Assembly (NCBI GenBank): GCA_000310025.1
Contig: FN649733.1
Coordinates: 4,418,417 to 4,482,416, forward strand
Reading direction: 5' to 3'
Origin: Ectocarpus siliculosus
Taxonomy: Eukaryota; Sar; Phaeophyceae; Ectocarpales; Ectocarpaceae
Length of the DNA: 64,000 nucleotides
The notes under the pieces are model-generated. The model did no database searches and had not been told where the DNA came from. It saw only the letters and a list, made by a program, of their open reading frames with translations. Positions 50,780 through 61,899 of this stretch are shown piece after piece. Within the stretch, counting starts at the first letter, position 1. The number at the start of each line of letters is the position of its first letter. A program made the position numbers and the translations under genes.

Positions 50780-50864
50780 CCCGGTGGTCTAGTTGGTATG
50801 CTCGAAACCTTGTAGAGGTCAGGTCAGCGGTTCGGATTCCGGCGTAAGCGAGCTTTCCTTTTTT
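50780..50864 (+). ncRNA. tRNA-like polymerase III element, probably SINE head or tRNA pseudogene
   Basis: An A-box-like TGGTCTAGTTGG (50,785-50,796) is followed 33 bases later by a B-box-like GGTTCGGATTCC (50,829-50,840) and then a T6 run (about 50,859-50,864) that could end polymerase III transcription. The A box matches the tRNA-Glu/Asp D-arm pattern well. The B box has one base more than the consensus, and the acceptor and T stems pair poorly. An intact tRNA is therefore unlikely. A tRNA-derived SINE head or a decayed tRNA gene fits better. Confidence 0.5.
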
Positions 50865-51015
50865 CTCTCGCTTCCGCTTCTGGCCATGTGGATAGCGCTA
50901 GTTCGTGTGTACACAGAGAGGAAAGAGAGTGCTGAACTCTTCTCGCATTAAAAATCGAAGGCAAACTACTGCAGGAGGGGAGGGTAGAGAGGGGCTCTTC
51001 TGTGTGACCACGGGT

Positions 51016-51197
51016 GGGAGTAAACGGCACCAGTGCTGTGAGCGCTGATTTGAAGTGAAGACAAAAAAAAAAAAATTACTTCCGTTTTGTGTGAGTACGC
51101 TGTTTCGGGAGTAAACGGCACCAGTGCTGTGAGCGCTGATATGAAGTGAAGACCAAGAAAAAAAAATTACTTCCGTTTTGTGTGAGTACGCTGTTTC
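51016..51197. repeat. 91-bp tandem duplication
   Basis: Two adjacent copies (51,016-51,106 and 51,107-51,197) of a 91-bp unit beginning GGGAGTAAACGGCACCAGTG, with a central A-rich tract and ending TGAGTACGCTGTTTC. They differ by a few substitutions in the A tract. They lie about 150 bp downstream of the tRNA-like element and may be the body or tail of the same SINE. Confidence 0.85.
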
Positions 51198-52962
51198 GGA
51201 CAGCTCGTCACGTTGTTATAGAATGCGAAGCCTTGTTTCCGTTGTGCATATACTACCACCGTCGAGGTCGGGAAAGTAGCACACAAGAATGACGACAGGA
51301 GGACAGGAGAAGGTCTCAATCTCTCAATGTCTGGGTCGAGGACGGAGGTCAGAACGGTTTGGAACATGCATGAACACGTACTTTACTCTTGCGGAGCGTA
51401 CACCGTACACCAACATTAACATCGATCGGCTGATGAAATGTCTGCATCTCCGGCAAAAAACGCACAGAATTGCGAGTTGGATGGTTCGGATGCGAAGGGT
51501 AGAGGGGGCGGAGAAGGAGGCGGCTGTTCATTGGTCTACGTAGTCGATAGTCGATAGCAGTTCGCGTACGGCAGGCAGTCGGGCGATGAAGCTATGTATG
51601 AAGAATGCTTGAGTGTTCTGTGTGCGGACGGTGCCAGTGCGGAGAGACTTCCGCCTGTGCAACACACGCGCTGTGCTTTGATTCTGCTGCGCGAAACCCA
51701 ATCCCCATTGAACGCGAGCTATAGCCTGCCGAAAAGTGCGAAGGGCGAAGGCAAGCCGATCAGCTCAGCATCTCGAGTGGGGTGGTGGATCGGCAGTGTA
51801 GTATAGTGGGAGTTCTGGTCACACGCACACATCGGCCAACACAGAATACATTGTACCGGTCGGTTCGCCTCAGGAAGATGGAGAGGATGTTTTGCGGAAC
51901 ACGTTTTCCACCTGGTGCGTCTCGGACGCCCAGCATTGATTGTCTGGTTTCGCGTGTGCACATTATATACAGGGTGGGCCTCGTGTTCCCCCCCTGCTGA
52001 TGGGTGCTAAGTGTCTCACTTTGGAACCACACCATATGGATGGATAAGGCTGCACTTGGCCGAAATTTTAGACTACAAGCAGGTGGTGTAATCCTTCCAA
52101 GCTGCTGTTGCGCCAGCCAGCATTTACCTCATGCATACGACTGCTGTTGTGCCCACAAAAGGTTGAGGTTCTGGGTGAACCGAGAAGCTCGCCAAGCATC
52201 CACGGCAGTTGTCACTGTCGTACGCGAACTAATGCTTCCAGTGCATGCTGCCCGTCTTGAGCACACACAAGCGTGGCGATAAATACTTCAGGAAGCTGTT
52301 CATCAGTGGGCTGCGATGCTATGAGGTACATACTCACTCCAAGTATGCGGGAGAAACGTTACACACGTACGTGAAGCCCTCCTTCGAAACACCAAAGACA
52401 CAAGGCACAGGACACACCTCGATGGGTCCTCATGGTCGGAGCTTCCTCCGTTGTCTGGACCCACGCTCGCCATCCTTCGCTCCCCAGCGTCTGTCCACCA
52501 CCTCACAGGAGATGGGGCTAGAAGCAATGATCAAAATCAGTGATGGCAATGGGTTGGCGTGCCAGGAAACAAGAAACAAGGACTGGGAGGTTCCGTAGAT
52601 TACGATTCCATTCAGGTTTTAAAGGGGATGGGTGCCGCGAAACGCCTCCAGAACCATTCTCTCAGAATATTGTAAGGACCCATCGGCAATCTGCTCACCG
52701 TAATTCCGCCGCTTCGGGACCCACCGGAACCGCTGCAGCAGTGGCACCACCACCCACACCTCCCGCCGGTGCTCTCCGTCCTGCTGCCAACCACACACCA
52801 ACGTGCTCACATGAGTACTGACCATCTCTGAATCTTTGCGCATGTTCGAGGCCACCGTTGGTGTCTTCCAGGACTCGTTCTTCGCGCGCGTGCTCGCTGC
52901 TCACCTCAACGCTGAGGCGTGTGCCCTCTCGCACTTTTTTCTCCTGCCAAGCTGCCATTGGG
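51198..52962. other. Upstream flank of the ferric-reductase gene
   Basis: No gene recognised. Open frames up to 117 codons (52,245-52,598, plus) lack domains. This stretch should include the promoter and 5' UTR of the flavocytochrome gene, whose first recognisable codon is at 52,963. Confidence 0.4.
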
Positions 52963-55900
52963 ATGCTTGGCTTCCGCGTGCTCGGCTTAGCGCTCCTCGC
53001 TTACACTGCCTTTTGGGTAGCCGCCTACCGAGGGCTGTGGTATGACGGCCATGTATTTGCTAGGAAGAGCTCAGCGTTTGAGTTTAACCAAGGCGACTTC
53101 TACGTGTCAGGTGTGTTACTTTGTAATTTTTTTTGCCCATCCGGGTAACATGTAATGGCGGTGTAATTGCGATTTTTTTTCAAAATTTCACCACTTCCCC
53201 CTGTTTACACGGATGTAGTTTTGCCTTCGATCTCAGTCCCAACGTCAAGTTGTGTAAGGTATAAGGCTCAAAAGCAGCAAAGCAAGCGTTCACTCTAGAG
53301 AAATATGGCCGTCACCTCCTGCTTGTAGTCCTACTTGTATAATGTACTCATAAGAAGGTGGAAATAGGGCACACGTCGTGTACAGCAGTAAATAGTGTAC
53401 GTCAGTAGTCTACACGATACACGGGCGCGCTTGTGTTGGGCATCCTCCATTTCACCTGTTCTTTCCGGTATGGTGCTTGACATCATTGAAAACGTTGAGG
53501 AGTAGAAGGCGAGCAGGGAGGGGAGAGGTGCGGAGAGATTCACGTCTGTGAATTTATAGGCTCTTTTACATTTTGCGGTACAATGACGTCGCGGCGGAGG
53601 TACTTCACGACAGCCTGCTTATGTAGGCGATGCGCCGCTCATTGCTGACGGCATATTCCGTACGTTCGACGAACGCTCACTGCTGTAGTTTGTGTGGATC
53701 CAGTAGCAGAACTTCACCCACTCTTGTCCAACACGCCCTCTCGATTCTCGCTGTAGGTGGCAAGGCGAGAATTCTGGTGTTCTTCGTGGCGCCGATTCTC
53801 TTAGCAGCCGTCTGCGGTGCATGTTGGGAGGCTGCTCTTATAGTGAAACAGTTCCGGAGGCTTCGACACACGGTGCCCTTGGACACCACTCGGGCAGGCA
53901 ACAGTAGCAGCAGCAGCGTCGTTGGAGGCACCGGAAAAGAAACCGCTGGCAAGCAGCCGAAATCGCGTCGACTATGGACAATTCTGCACTACAATATTCG
54001 TCTGCTCGGGGAGGGTTCTCCGTGAGTTGCGTTGGAAAAGAATATGATGCTTCGTACCTGTGTGGTGAACGATTTACCAGCCTTTCGCTGCGGTTCGCGT
54101 GCGGTATGTGCCATTGCTATTCATTATGACGTGTTTTGTGCTTCGGTATATGTTTCGCTCTCGGCAGTGCATCGTTTCTCACGCTTCCTTCTCAGGGGCA
54201 CATAGGGGCTGTACATCACAGCGCCCGAGCGAGGGCTGCTAGGCATCCGTGGCGCGTGCTATCAATGACTGAAGTCACGGGGACTGACTCTATACCCCGG
54301 GGACGCGTTCTGTGCGACAACGGCCTTCACAGGATTTACAAAACATTTACGTTCATCCGCACAAACTCGGGCACTTTTGACTCCTGCGCAAGACACACAC
54401 CTGCCCACACACCATGAACAACGCGGTTCAAAACGTAAGAGAGCGATCAAGGGCAGCGGGTTACGGCAGTAGGATCTGCGGCAAATACGCCGCTTGCCTA
54501 ATATTTAACACACACACGCCCACGCCCACGCGAAAAGTTAAGGTGAGATTTTCTTTTTTCCCTTCACATGGCGTAATGCGAGACAAACTCCTAACTACAG
54601 TTTGTAATCTAAACCAGCACTAACAGCCGTTGAGATCCGACTATATGTAATCCGTGATGGCATTGGCCACGTCCTCTTGCGTCGCCCCCGGGAGGTAAGC
54701 GAACCCCCCCCCCCCGAAAGGAAACCGTGTGGAGTTTGTATTTTGAGATGAAACGTGGCGAGGAGACATGGCAATGGCAAAAAAATCAAATTTCGCCTGG
54801 ACAGCATATTTGGTCTTGTTGCAAGCTGTGTTGTTGCGCCTACAGCGCTGGTGTGAACGATGAACGACAGCATGGTTGTTGTCACCGAGAGGAGGCAATG
54901 CTCACGGTTGCCTGCCCGACTGTGACCCGTGTGTTTTAATGCCAAGCACACGCGCACGTGTGCCACGCACGAAAAAGCGGGCTTTTCTTCGATCATGTAT
55001 CATGACATCATGACAACAGGCGTTCTCCCACAGGGGCTCAGCTCCCGTGTTGCGAATGCTCATCAGTAAATAGCACGTCTGTCGAAACAACGGCGGCCAT
55101 GGCACCATAGTGGTACTGACCCTGTATTTTTTTGTCAAACGGGTACCTGTGTGCGTATCGCCTGCGTGTGTTTATTTGAGCAGATGGATGACTGTCGGAG
55201 AGGTTCTTGCGCTCCTGGGATACGTTGTTTTGATGATCACCATGGTCTGGCAAGGGGTGAACTTCAAAGTGCAGGAGTACTCCGAGCAACACACCACGGG
55301 GACCGGCAATTCGCTCATCATGTGAGTACTACAAGGTGTTGATCTTTACTTGGTTCCTTACAAATCAAGCCATACGCCGTTGGAAGGCTCACACCGCAGG
55401 GCTCTCTAACGTTATCGGAACACTCCGCTCTGCCCACCAAGTGTTGCAGACACTCGCATACTTGGAGCATTATTTATCCTGGACTGCCGCTGAGAGTGTC
55501 CCACTTGAAGTGACTACTGGGACTGTTGCTCAACGAATGGGAATCCGTACATGTGCAGCAGCAGTTGTTTTTTCGCGTTGTGAGATTCCTTGTTGGCCGT
55601 AGCTCATGAGTCGTCTTGTATGATTGTTTCGAGTTTTGTCTTTTAACAAGAGTTCAAGAGCAGCTTGCCGCAATTGATCAAATTGGGCACATTCAGGGTG
55701 CATACCAAAGCTGCACCGCAGCACAATGTTTTGCATTTGCCCCACCTGGCAGCTGCCATGGGTATCCATATGACAAGCCCAACCCCATATATTTCTCTTT
55801 GTTTGTCGAAGAAGGTCTTCACACATGGTCTCACCCGCGTCCCCACATTGTGAATCCAGTATTGAGCACGACCTTTGATGCGAAGCTCGGTTGCCCTAGA

Positions 55901-58900
55901 TGCTGTTGCCTGGCCCTTGTCCCCGGTTCCGGTGTGGCAAGACGACGAAACTTGGCCCAACAGCATTCGCCGAGGACAACATCACGTTACGTTTGTCTTG
56001 TCTGTTTCTCGTTCAGTTTTCTGGGCAGGCGACCCCCTCGCCAAACGATCCGTGCAAGCTCTTCAACGTTTCCCCTCTCTTGTGTATCGATCTCGTTTCC
56101 GCAGACTTAAGAACGTCGCCAAGTACACGGGGTTTGCGGCGGCAATCCAGTTCAGCATTGTCCTCATCCCGGTGTCCCGCGACAGCAAGATCTGGTCGAC
56201 GATCGGAGTGCCTGTCGAGCGTGCCGTTCTCTATCACACAACGCTCGGCCACTTGGCCTTCGTCAGCCTCTTCCTGCATGGGATCCTGTACATGGCCTAC
56301 TACGTACAGAAACATGGCTGGGCGTACGCCGTGAATTCGTCGTTTCATTACAAGGGAAAAGGGGTTAACGTCCCTGCCGGTGTGTATCTTGCCAACTGTG
56401 ATGTGTCGTGCGAACCCCGATCCAACATGGGGGGTTGTATGGCCAGCTCTATTGGTGATTTGGTTTAGCTTCGCCGATAGTAGCGGAAGGGTGGATGATG
56501 TCCGCGGGACCGGGCACGCTGTCCCTATCTGTTTAGGCAAGTTCAAGCTGCAAGTCAGGACCATAGACGATGCGATCCAAGCAGGGTCGTTTTCCGTTGG
56601 CCTCGAACTTTGCCCTCCAGGTCGTTGGAAGAGCTATGAAACTGTCCTGAAAACTCCATGTCTTCTGAGCTCTTGGTTTCTTGTGTTTTTTTTGTGTGAA
56701 TTGTCTCTTTGTCTCTTGGTGACAGGTTTCATCGCCGGCCTTTGTGCCCTTCCGATGTGGGTCTTGTCGCTGCACTTCTTCAGGCGAGAGTACTACCGGC
56801 TCTTCAAGACGAGCCACTTTTTATTCATCGGTGTTTTCGGCGCCGGAATGGTCCACTATGACGGCTTCGTCCACTATCTGTTGGCCGGCTTCGTGCTGTA
56901 CCTTGTCCACGCGGTCTATCGCCTGGGTAACTGGAACTGGTGAGAGCCTCGCGCTTGGTACCATCGATATCTTGCAAGAACGGATAATAATTGTTTTGGG
57001 CGATTGTTCGGCAAGAGTTGTGGCGCCTAGCTATATGTGTCGGCCGATCCCTAGGTCATGCTCTACGAACAGGGCAGTCGTCAATGTCTGGGCTTCTTCG
57101 ATGGCGTGTAGATAATCCAGGAAGCCACCAGGTGATACAGAATAGTACCCGTTCAGAGGCAGTCAGTCAGTCAATCCGAGGCAGTTGGTATATCCTTCCT
57201 TGGGCGTCTGAACTCGTGTCGACTGATTGTAGGGTTTACTGGTGCTTCTGTGTGCTTAGTTGAGTGAAATACGTTGGGAGTTCGACGTTCGGCACTTCCT
57301 CATCGCTGCATGTGCACCGTCACCGTACATGGCAGCATTGTAATAAATGCTTCGGAATCAAAGACCTACAGTCCAACCGTTACAGCTCGATAAGTGTCCC
57401 GAAACTTGCGGTGCCACCGCCATGTCACGAAACCGAAGTGCTTTTTTCCTGGAGATGTCGTGCAGCGTACCTTTAGGGTTACGGTTACGACTCGAGTTCG
57501 ATACCTCCCATGCCTGTGCGAAAATTCAATTTTATTGTGTTCGCTGTTGCTCTTTCAGCACACCCCTGTGCTACATTTCCAGCCTGTGCTATATAGCCCG
57601 ACTTTCCAACTTTAAGCGTACGCCTCCCCCGGTTGCCGCTACGGCCCCTGTACCATGCCGTCATAACAACAGGTGGAGTGTGCTCAGGCAGTGCTTTTGC
57701 AAGAGTTCAGCTAGAGGTTGCGGCGATTGCGCTCTCGTGCACCTCGAAGCAGGGGACGGGTACACGCGCCTGGTGCTGCGCAACCCTAGCAACCACAGTC
57801 CGGCCAAAGGAGGCACATTCGTGTACATCAGTGTGCCCGCACTCCTGGGCACGATTGAGGCCCACCCCATGTCTGTGGCTCTGCGAGGCGCCCCGCCACA
57901 TCTCTGGAACGCCTCGTTGGACGACGGAGTCTTCACGCTATGTGAGAGCTCTACGAGCATGTCACCGTTGTACCAATCTTGGTTGATTTCTGATGGGTGA
58001 TGTGAGAACAGTGGTGTACGAAACACGTGACCAAAGTTCGTGATCTCCCGTGACTCGTTTGTTGCATCGCTCGAACTAGATCGACGAATGAAATAGGAAC
58101 GTGTGTGGTCGTTGCCCACCGCTGTCATGTAGTCGGTGGTACAGAATACTTGACGCTGTGTGATTGTAAGCGAATCGAGCAATCAAGCTACAAATCGATG
58201 TGAACTCTCACCTCTCCTGACATTAAACCGCTAGAACGCGAACAAGCATCACGGGTGCGAGGAAGGCAAAGAGTTTCCGAACGGGATGGGCTATGGTCTA
58301 TGGATCCACGCATAATCGGATTTCGACGGTTCGGGGACTTACCCCGGAATCCTCTCAGAGCGTCCTCCCCGGGAGGGGCAGTACGATTTGTTTGGGAGAA
58401 GCGCACGCCGACGAGACATTCATCTGTCGTACCCATGCCTGATCGCACTGCGCCACGTCTGGGCACTAGCACCTGAAGAAGTGGTGGTCCACAATCCTTT
58501 TTTCTGAACCTCGTCTGTCGCTTCCGAAAATTAACAGACATTAAGACCATGGGCTCATGGACGCTAGCCCTGCAAAAGCAGGAAAGTGACAACCTCACCG
58601 TTCATGTGGACGGGCTGTATGGCGGTGCACCGTCGCTGGCATCCATGAAACAAGCGGGATTTCCAAAGGTGGTTTTGTTTGCAGGCGGCAGTGGCGTCAC
58701 ATCCTTCACGGCTCTAATCCAGGTGATTGCCGAGTAATACTCTCTTGCAACTGGCTACGGATGACCCGGACGCAATATTACAACTTGCATTTGTGTTCTA
58801 TAGCCGCCAGTTCATGGCTTGCGTGGGCGGCAAGCGGTATCGTAAATCAGAACGCGATTTGAAACTAAAACAACAGTCCTGTTCGACGGCATGCCGGAAT

Positions 58901-61899
58901 TTTGGTGGTTGTGACAAGCGTGATTGATTCAGCAGCAGGTGGGCCGCGCGCTCAAGAGCGTTGCTCTGTGTTGACTGGTTGATACCCATTAGGTTTTACT
59001 CGATTTCGATTTGTGTGCAATACTTGACGTTCTTGCTTCCGTCGAAACGCCTTCACAGGACTGGTGTGAGGCCTACAGCGGCGGCGAGGATGTGCCTGCG
59101 GTTCACCTGGTCTGGTCCTGTCGACGCATGTCGGAGATTGAGCTCCTGGGCGAGGCTCTTCCCTCGTTCCTCGCCGCTGCTGCAGCCGGCGCAGAGTCTC
59201 TTTTCAAGATGTCCATGTTTTGCAGCGGAAAGGTGGCCGGTGTGGTTGTCGGGACTCCTGTCTTGTATTGTTGGTGCTGTTGGGTCCATGTCAACACGCT
59301 TGCAACCCCGTTGGTATGTGGATAGCCACATGGTCCTTCCATACCTGATTCTCAGGTATGTGGCATGAAGTACCTCTCTTGTGCATGTCTCTCTTCAAAT
59401 GGTGCTGACTGTCACTATTGACGTGGCATTTGGTGGCCATTAAGCGCGGGTTTTGTGCTTTCCTTTGGTACATGACGCATGGACTTGGCGATGAGAAAGC
59501 TCTCGCGTCTTCCGCGGTTTACCGGACAGTGTTTGCTCCCGAACGTGGTTGCCTCCTAATATAGGTATTTCCTTCTCTTTACGTGCGCCCTGGAACATGC
59601 GTTTGCCTTATCAGCACGTGCCGCGCTACCGCGATATTGTTGTTTTAAGGTATTTCGTAGAAATCAAATCACCGCTCATACATGGCTTCCCCCGGTTCCT
59701 CCTGCCTGATTTTTCACTCCACAGACTGGAGGAGACAGCCCGGAGACCGTGTCATGGCCCATCTTCAAGGCGTCTGAACACCTAGGACGCGTGCACGCGA
59801 CTCCTACGTCGCAGGCAGTAATTGACTCGTTCAATAACGGTGTACGCACCCTGATCGCAGGCGAGTGCCCTTGGCCAACACTTGCGTCATTCCTTCTTGC
59901 CATGCGGGTAGGTTACGTCATTATCCAGACTCTGCAGTGCATACCACAAAGACGGCGAAAGGAGTGGATGTTTTCTCCTTCCGGCGGAGCAGTGCGCATA
60001 CGCTGAGTTGATTCCGTTGAATATTTTGTGAACACGGGTGGACCATCCCTTCATCACCAAGTGTATCACCTCTCGTTGATCGTTCGCCCCACGGAGCACT
60101 CGATGTCTTGTAGAAGTGGCTGTCATGTGTATGTCAATCGCTTTTGTCCGCCTTTCGACCCTCCTCTCTGGTTTCGTGGGGTGCGAGCAGACCTTGTGGT
60201 CGTTGTTGCTGTCGTTCAACCAAGTCCGTGGGCTCAATTCCGGCTGTCGAGTCGCTATATAGGCTAACAAATACAGCGGCCGCACTCGGCTTTTGTGGCG
60301 TGGCGGATCACGGCCGGTGTCCTTGTCGTTGTGGTCATAGTGGCACGGTCTTCTGCTGTGAACACGGAGATTTCGCACCCTTTCAGTAATTTTGTCACGA
60401 TTTGGATAGCATCACCTGTTCCGTCCCTGCCCTGCACACATGGGTTTTTTGTACCTTGGAAACGTTAGCATCGCATTTTTGGATGCTTTTCGAAGATGTG
60501 TTTGTGAAACGTTGGGACAAATGTGTCGTTGCCCCGCGCCACGGCACCCTTCGCCCCTCCCCCTTCTGCCTTCCTGTGGTCGCTAACTCCTGATTCGATT
60601 CAATCACGCTGCAGGCGGTGGTGCGTTGGCTGGGTGGTTTTGGGCTGAGAACGTGGCCCAGGGGGCTCTCTTGGAAGGTAGGGTATCCTGTATTCTGGCG
60701 AAACGATGAACGATGAGCCTGCTCCATTAGACAATCAATCGACCGAAGAGCGTACGATTGGCGGTATCGGACTTGAGGGGTTGCCGTATGGAAATAATTC
60801 TAGTACGGGCGACGAATTAACCGTCGCCGTAGAGACGACCTGTCTGCGGCCGATGATCACTTTTCGTAAGAAGACGAATGCATTAGCTCCACCTAACGAC
60901 TAGTTCATTACGAGCGTCGAGTGGACTGACCATCATTCCCTAGACGACCAGCCCTTGGCACCGTGGAAGACGAGTGGTTTTCGGTAGACTCTCGCTGTAA
61001 AATGGATAAGTTTTGCTTGGATCCCACCGTGAGTGTTGAACATGCGACTGTCCGTTCACTTCCGTGCGTATCTCTCTCACCTCCTTTCCTAACCCTTTTC
61101 GTTGTTTTTGTTTTGCCCTATCTTCCGAACGCGGCATTGGTCGCTTGTGATCCAGGTGTTGCAGTTCTAGTCTTGATGACCATTGTCCCTGCCAGCCTGC
61201 TGGTTGTGTACGATTGGATTTCAAGCCTCCTCATTGGAGTGTTGATAGCGAAGAAGCCGTTTCGCAAGGTTAGTTCCAAGCGTGTGACGTTCACTCTTTG
61301 AACTACCGAACATGTTTGACTTATGAGGTTTGTTCCGTTTTCGGGTATCTTCTTCCTGTCTGATCAGCCTCGGTTTCGACCGTCGCCAGGATCGTAGATG
61401 TATGTACAAGTACAAGCCGCCGCGTAAACAAGTTCAAATATGCGTCGAAAGAGACATGAATATGCTTGCAGTAAACGCTGTGTCACAGGTGTTTCACTGC
61501 TGCTGTCGACAGGGAGCATTGGTGTGCGTCCTAATCACGCAGCTGCGGTGTTTGTGCTGCCATTAGCGGTGCGGGAACCACCCGCCCCTACGTAGTCTCG
61601 TACATCAACAGCACCCCAACATGGTGCGTTCTGGCGGGCGGATGGGGTGATCACTGATCGCTTGCACCACCGTCTTCCCCGTACGCTCACAGCGGTATTC
61701 CCAGCTGAGGGAGACGGCTGCGGATCGAGACGAGCCAGATGTAGCAGTCGGTGGCCAAGGCGAGAACATCAATCGTGGTGGGGGCGGTGGTCGTGGCGCA
61801 CTCAAGACCTTTCCCGTCAGCGCCGGCCGTATGCCAGTCCACGGGGTGCTCCTGTCGGAACAGGAAAATGCCTCACGAGAGGGGATCGACAGGGTCAAG
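52963..61899 (+). CDS. Ferric reductase / NADPH oxidase family flavocytochrome
   Basis: Membrane flavocytochrome that passes electrons from NAD(P)H through FAD and two hemes to an acceptor outside the cytosol (ferric iron or oxygen). Exons: 52963-53110, 53757-54021, 55184-55321, 56105-56379, 56726-56939, 57673-57941, 58538-58722, 59059-59232, 59725-59907. These nine join in phase. Less certain ones follow: about 60280-60450, about 60682-60871, 61156-61268, 61705-61899. Heme ligands are visible in YHTTLGHLAFVSLFLHG and SHFLFIGVFGAGMVHY, the FAD site in HPMSVAL, and the nucleotide site in FAGGSGVTSF with HLVWSCRR. After the nucleotide-binding region the chain has further membrane helices (AWRITAGVLVVVVIVA with NTEISHPF; a second in 61156-61268), then GRMPVHGVLLSEQ. 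The 3' end, expected to carry a CGP-type motif, was not found and may lie beyond the window. Ferric reductase versus superoxide-producing oxidase cannot be decided. Confidence 0.88.

Noticed and set aside
50780-50857. Intact tRNA gene
   Set aside because: Acceptor and T stems do not pair well and the B box is one base too long; kept only as a tRNA-like element.
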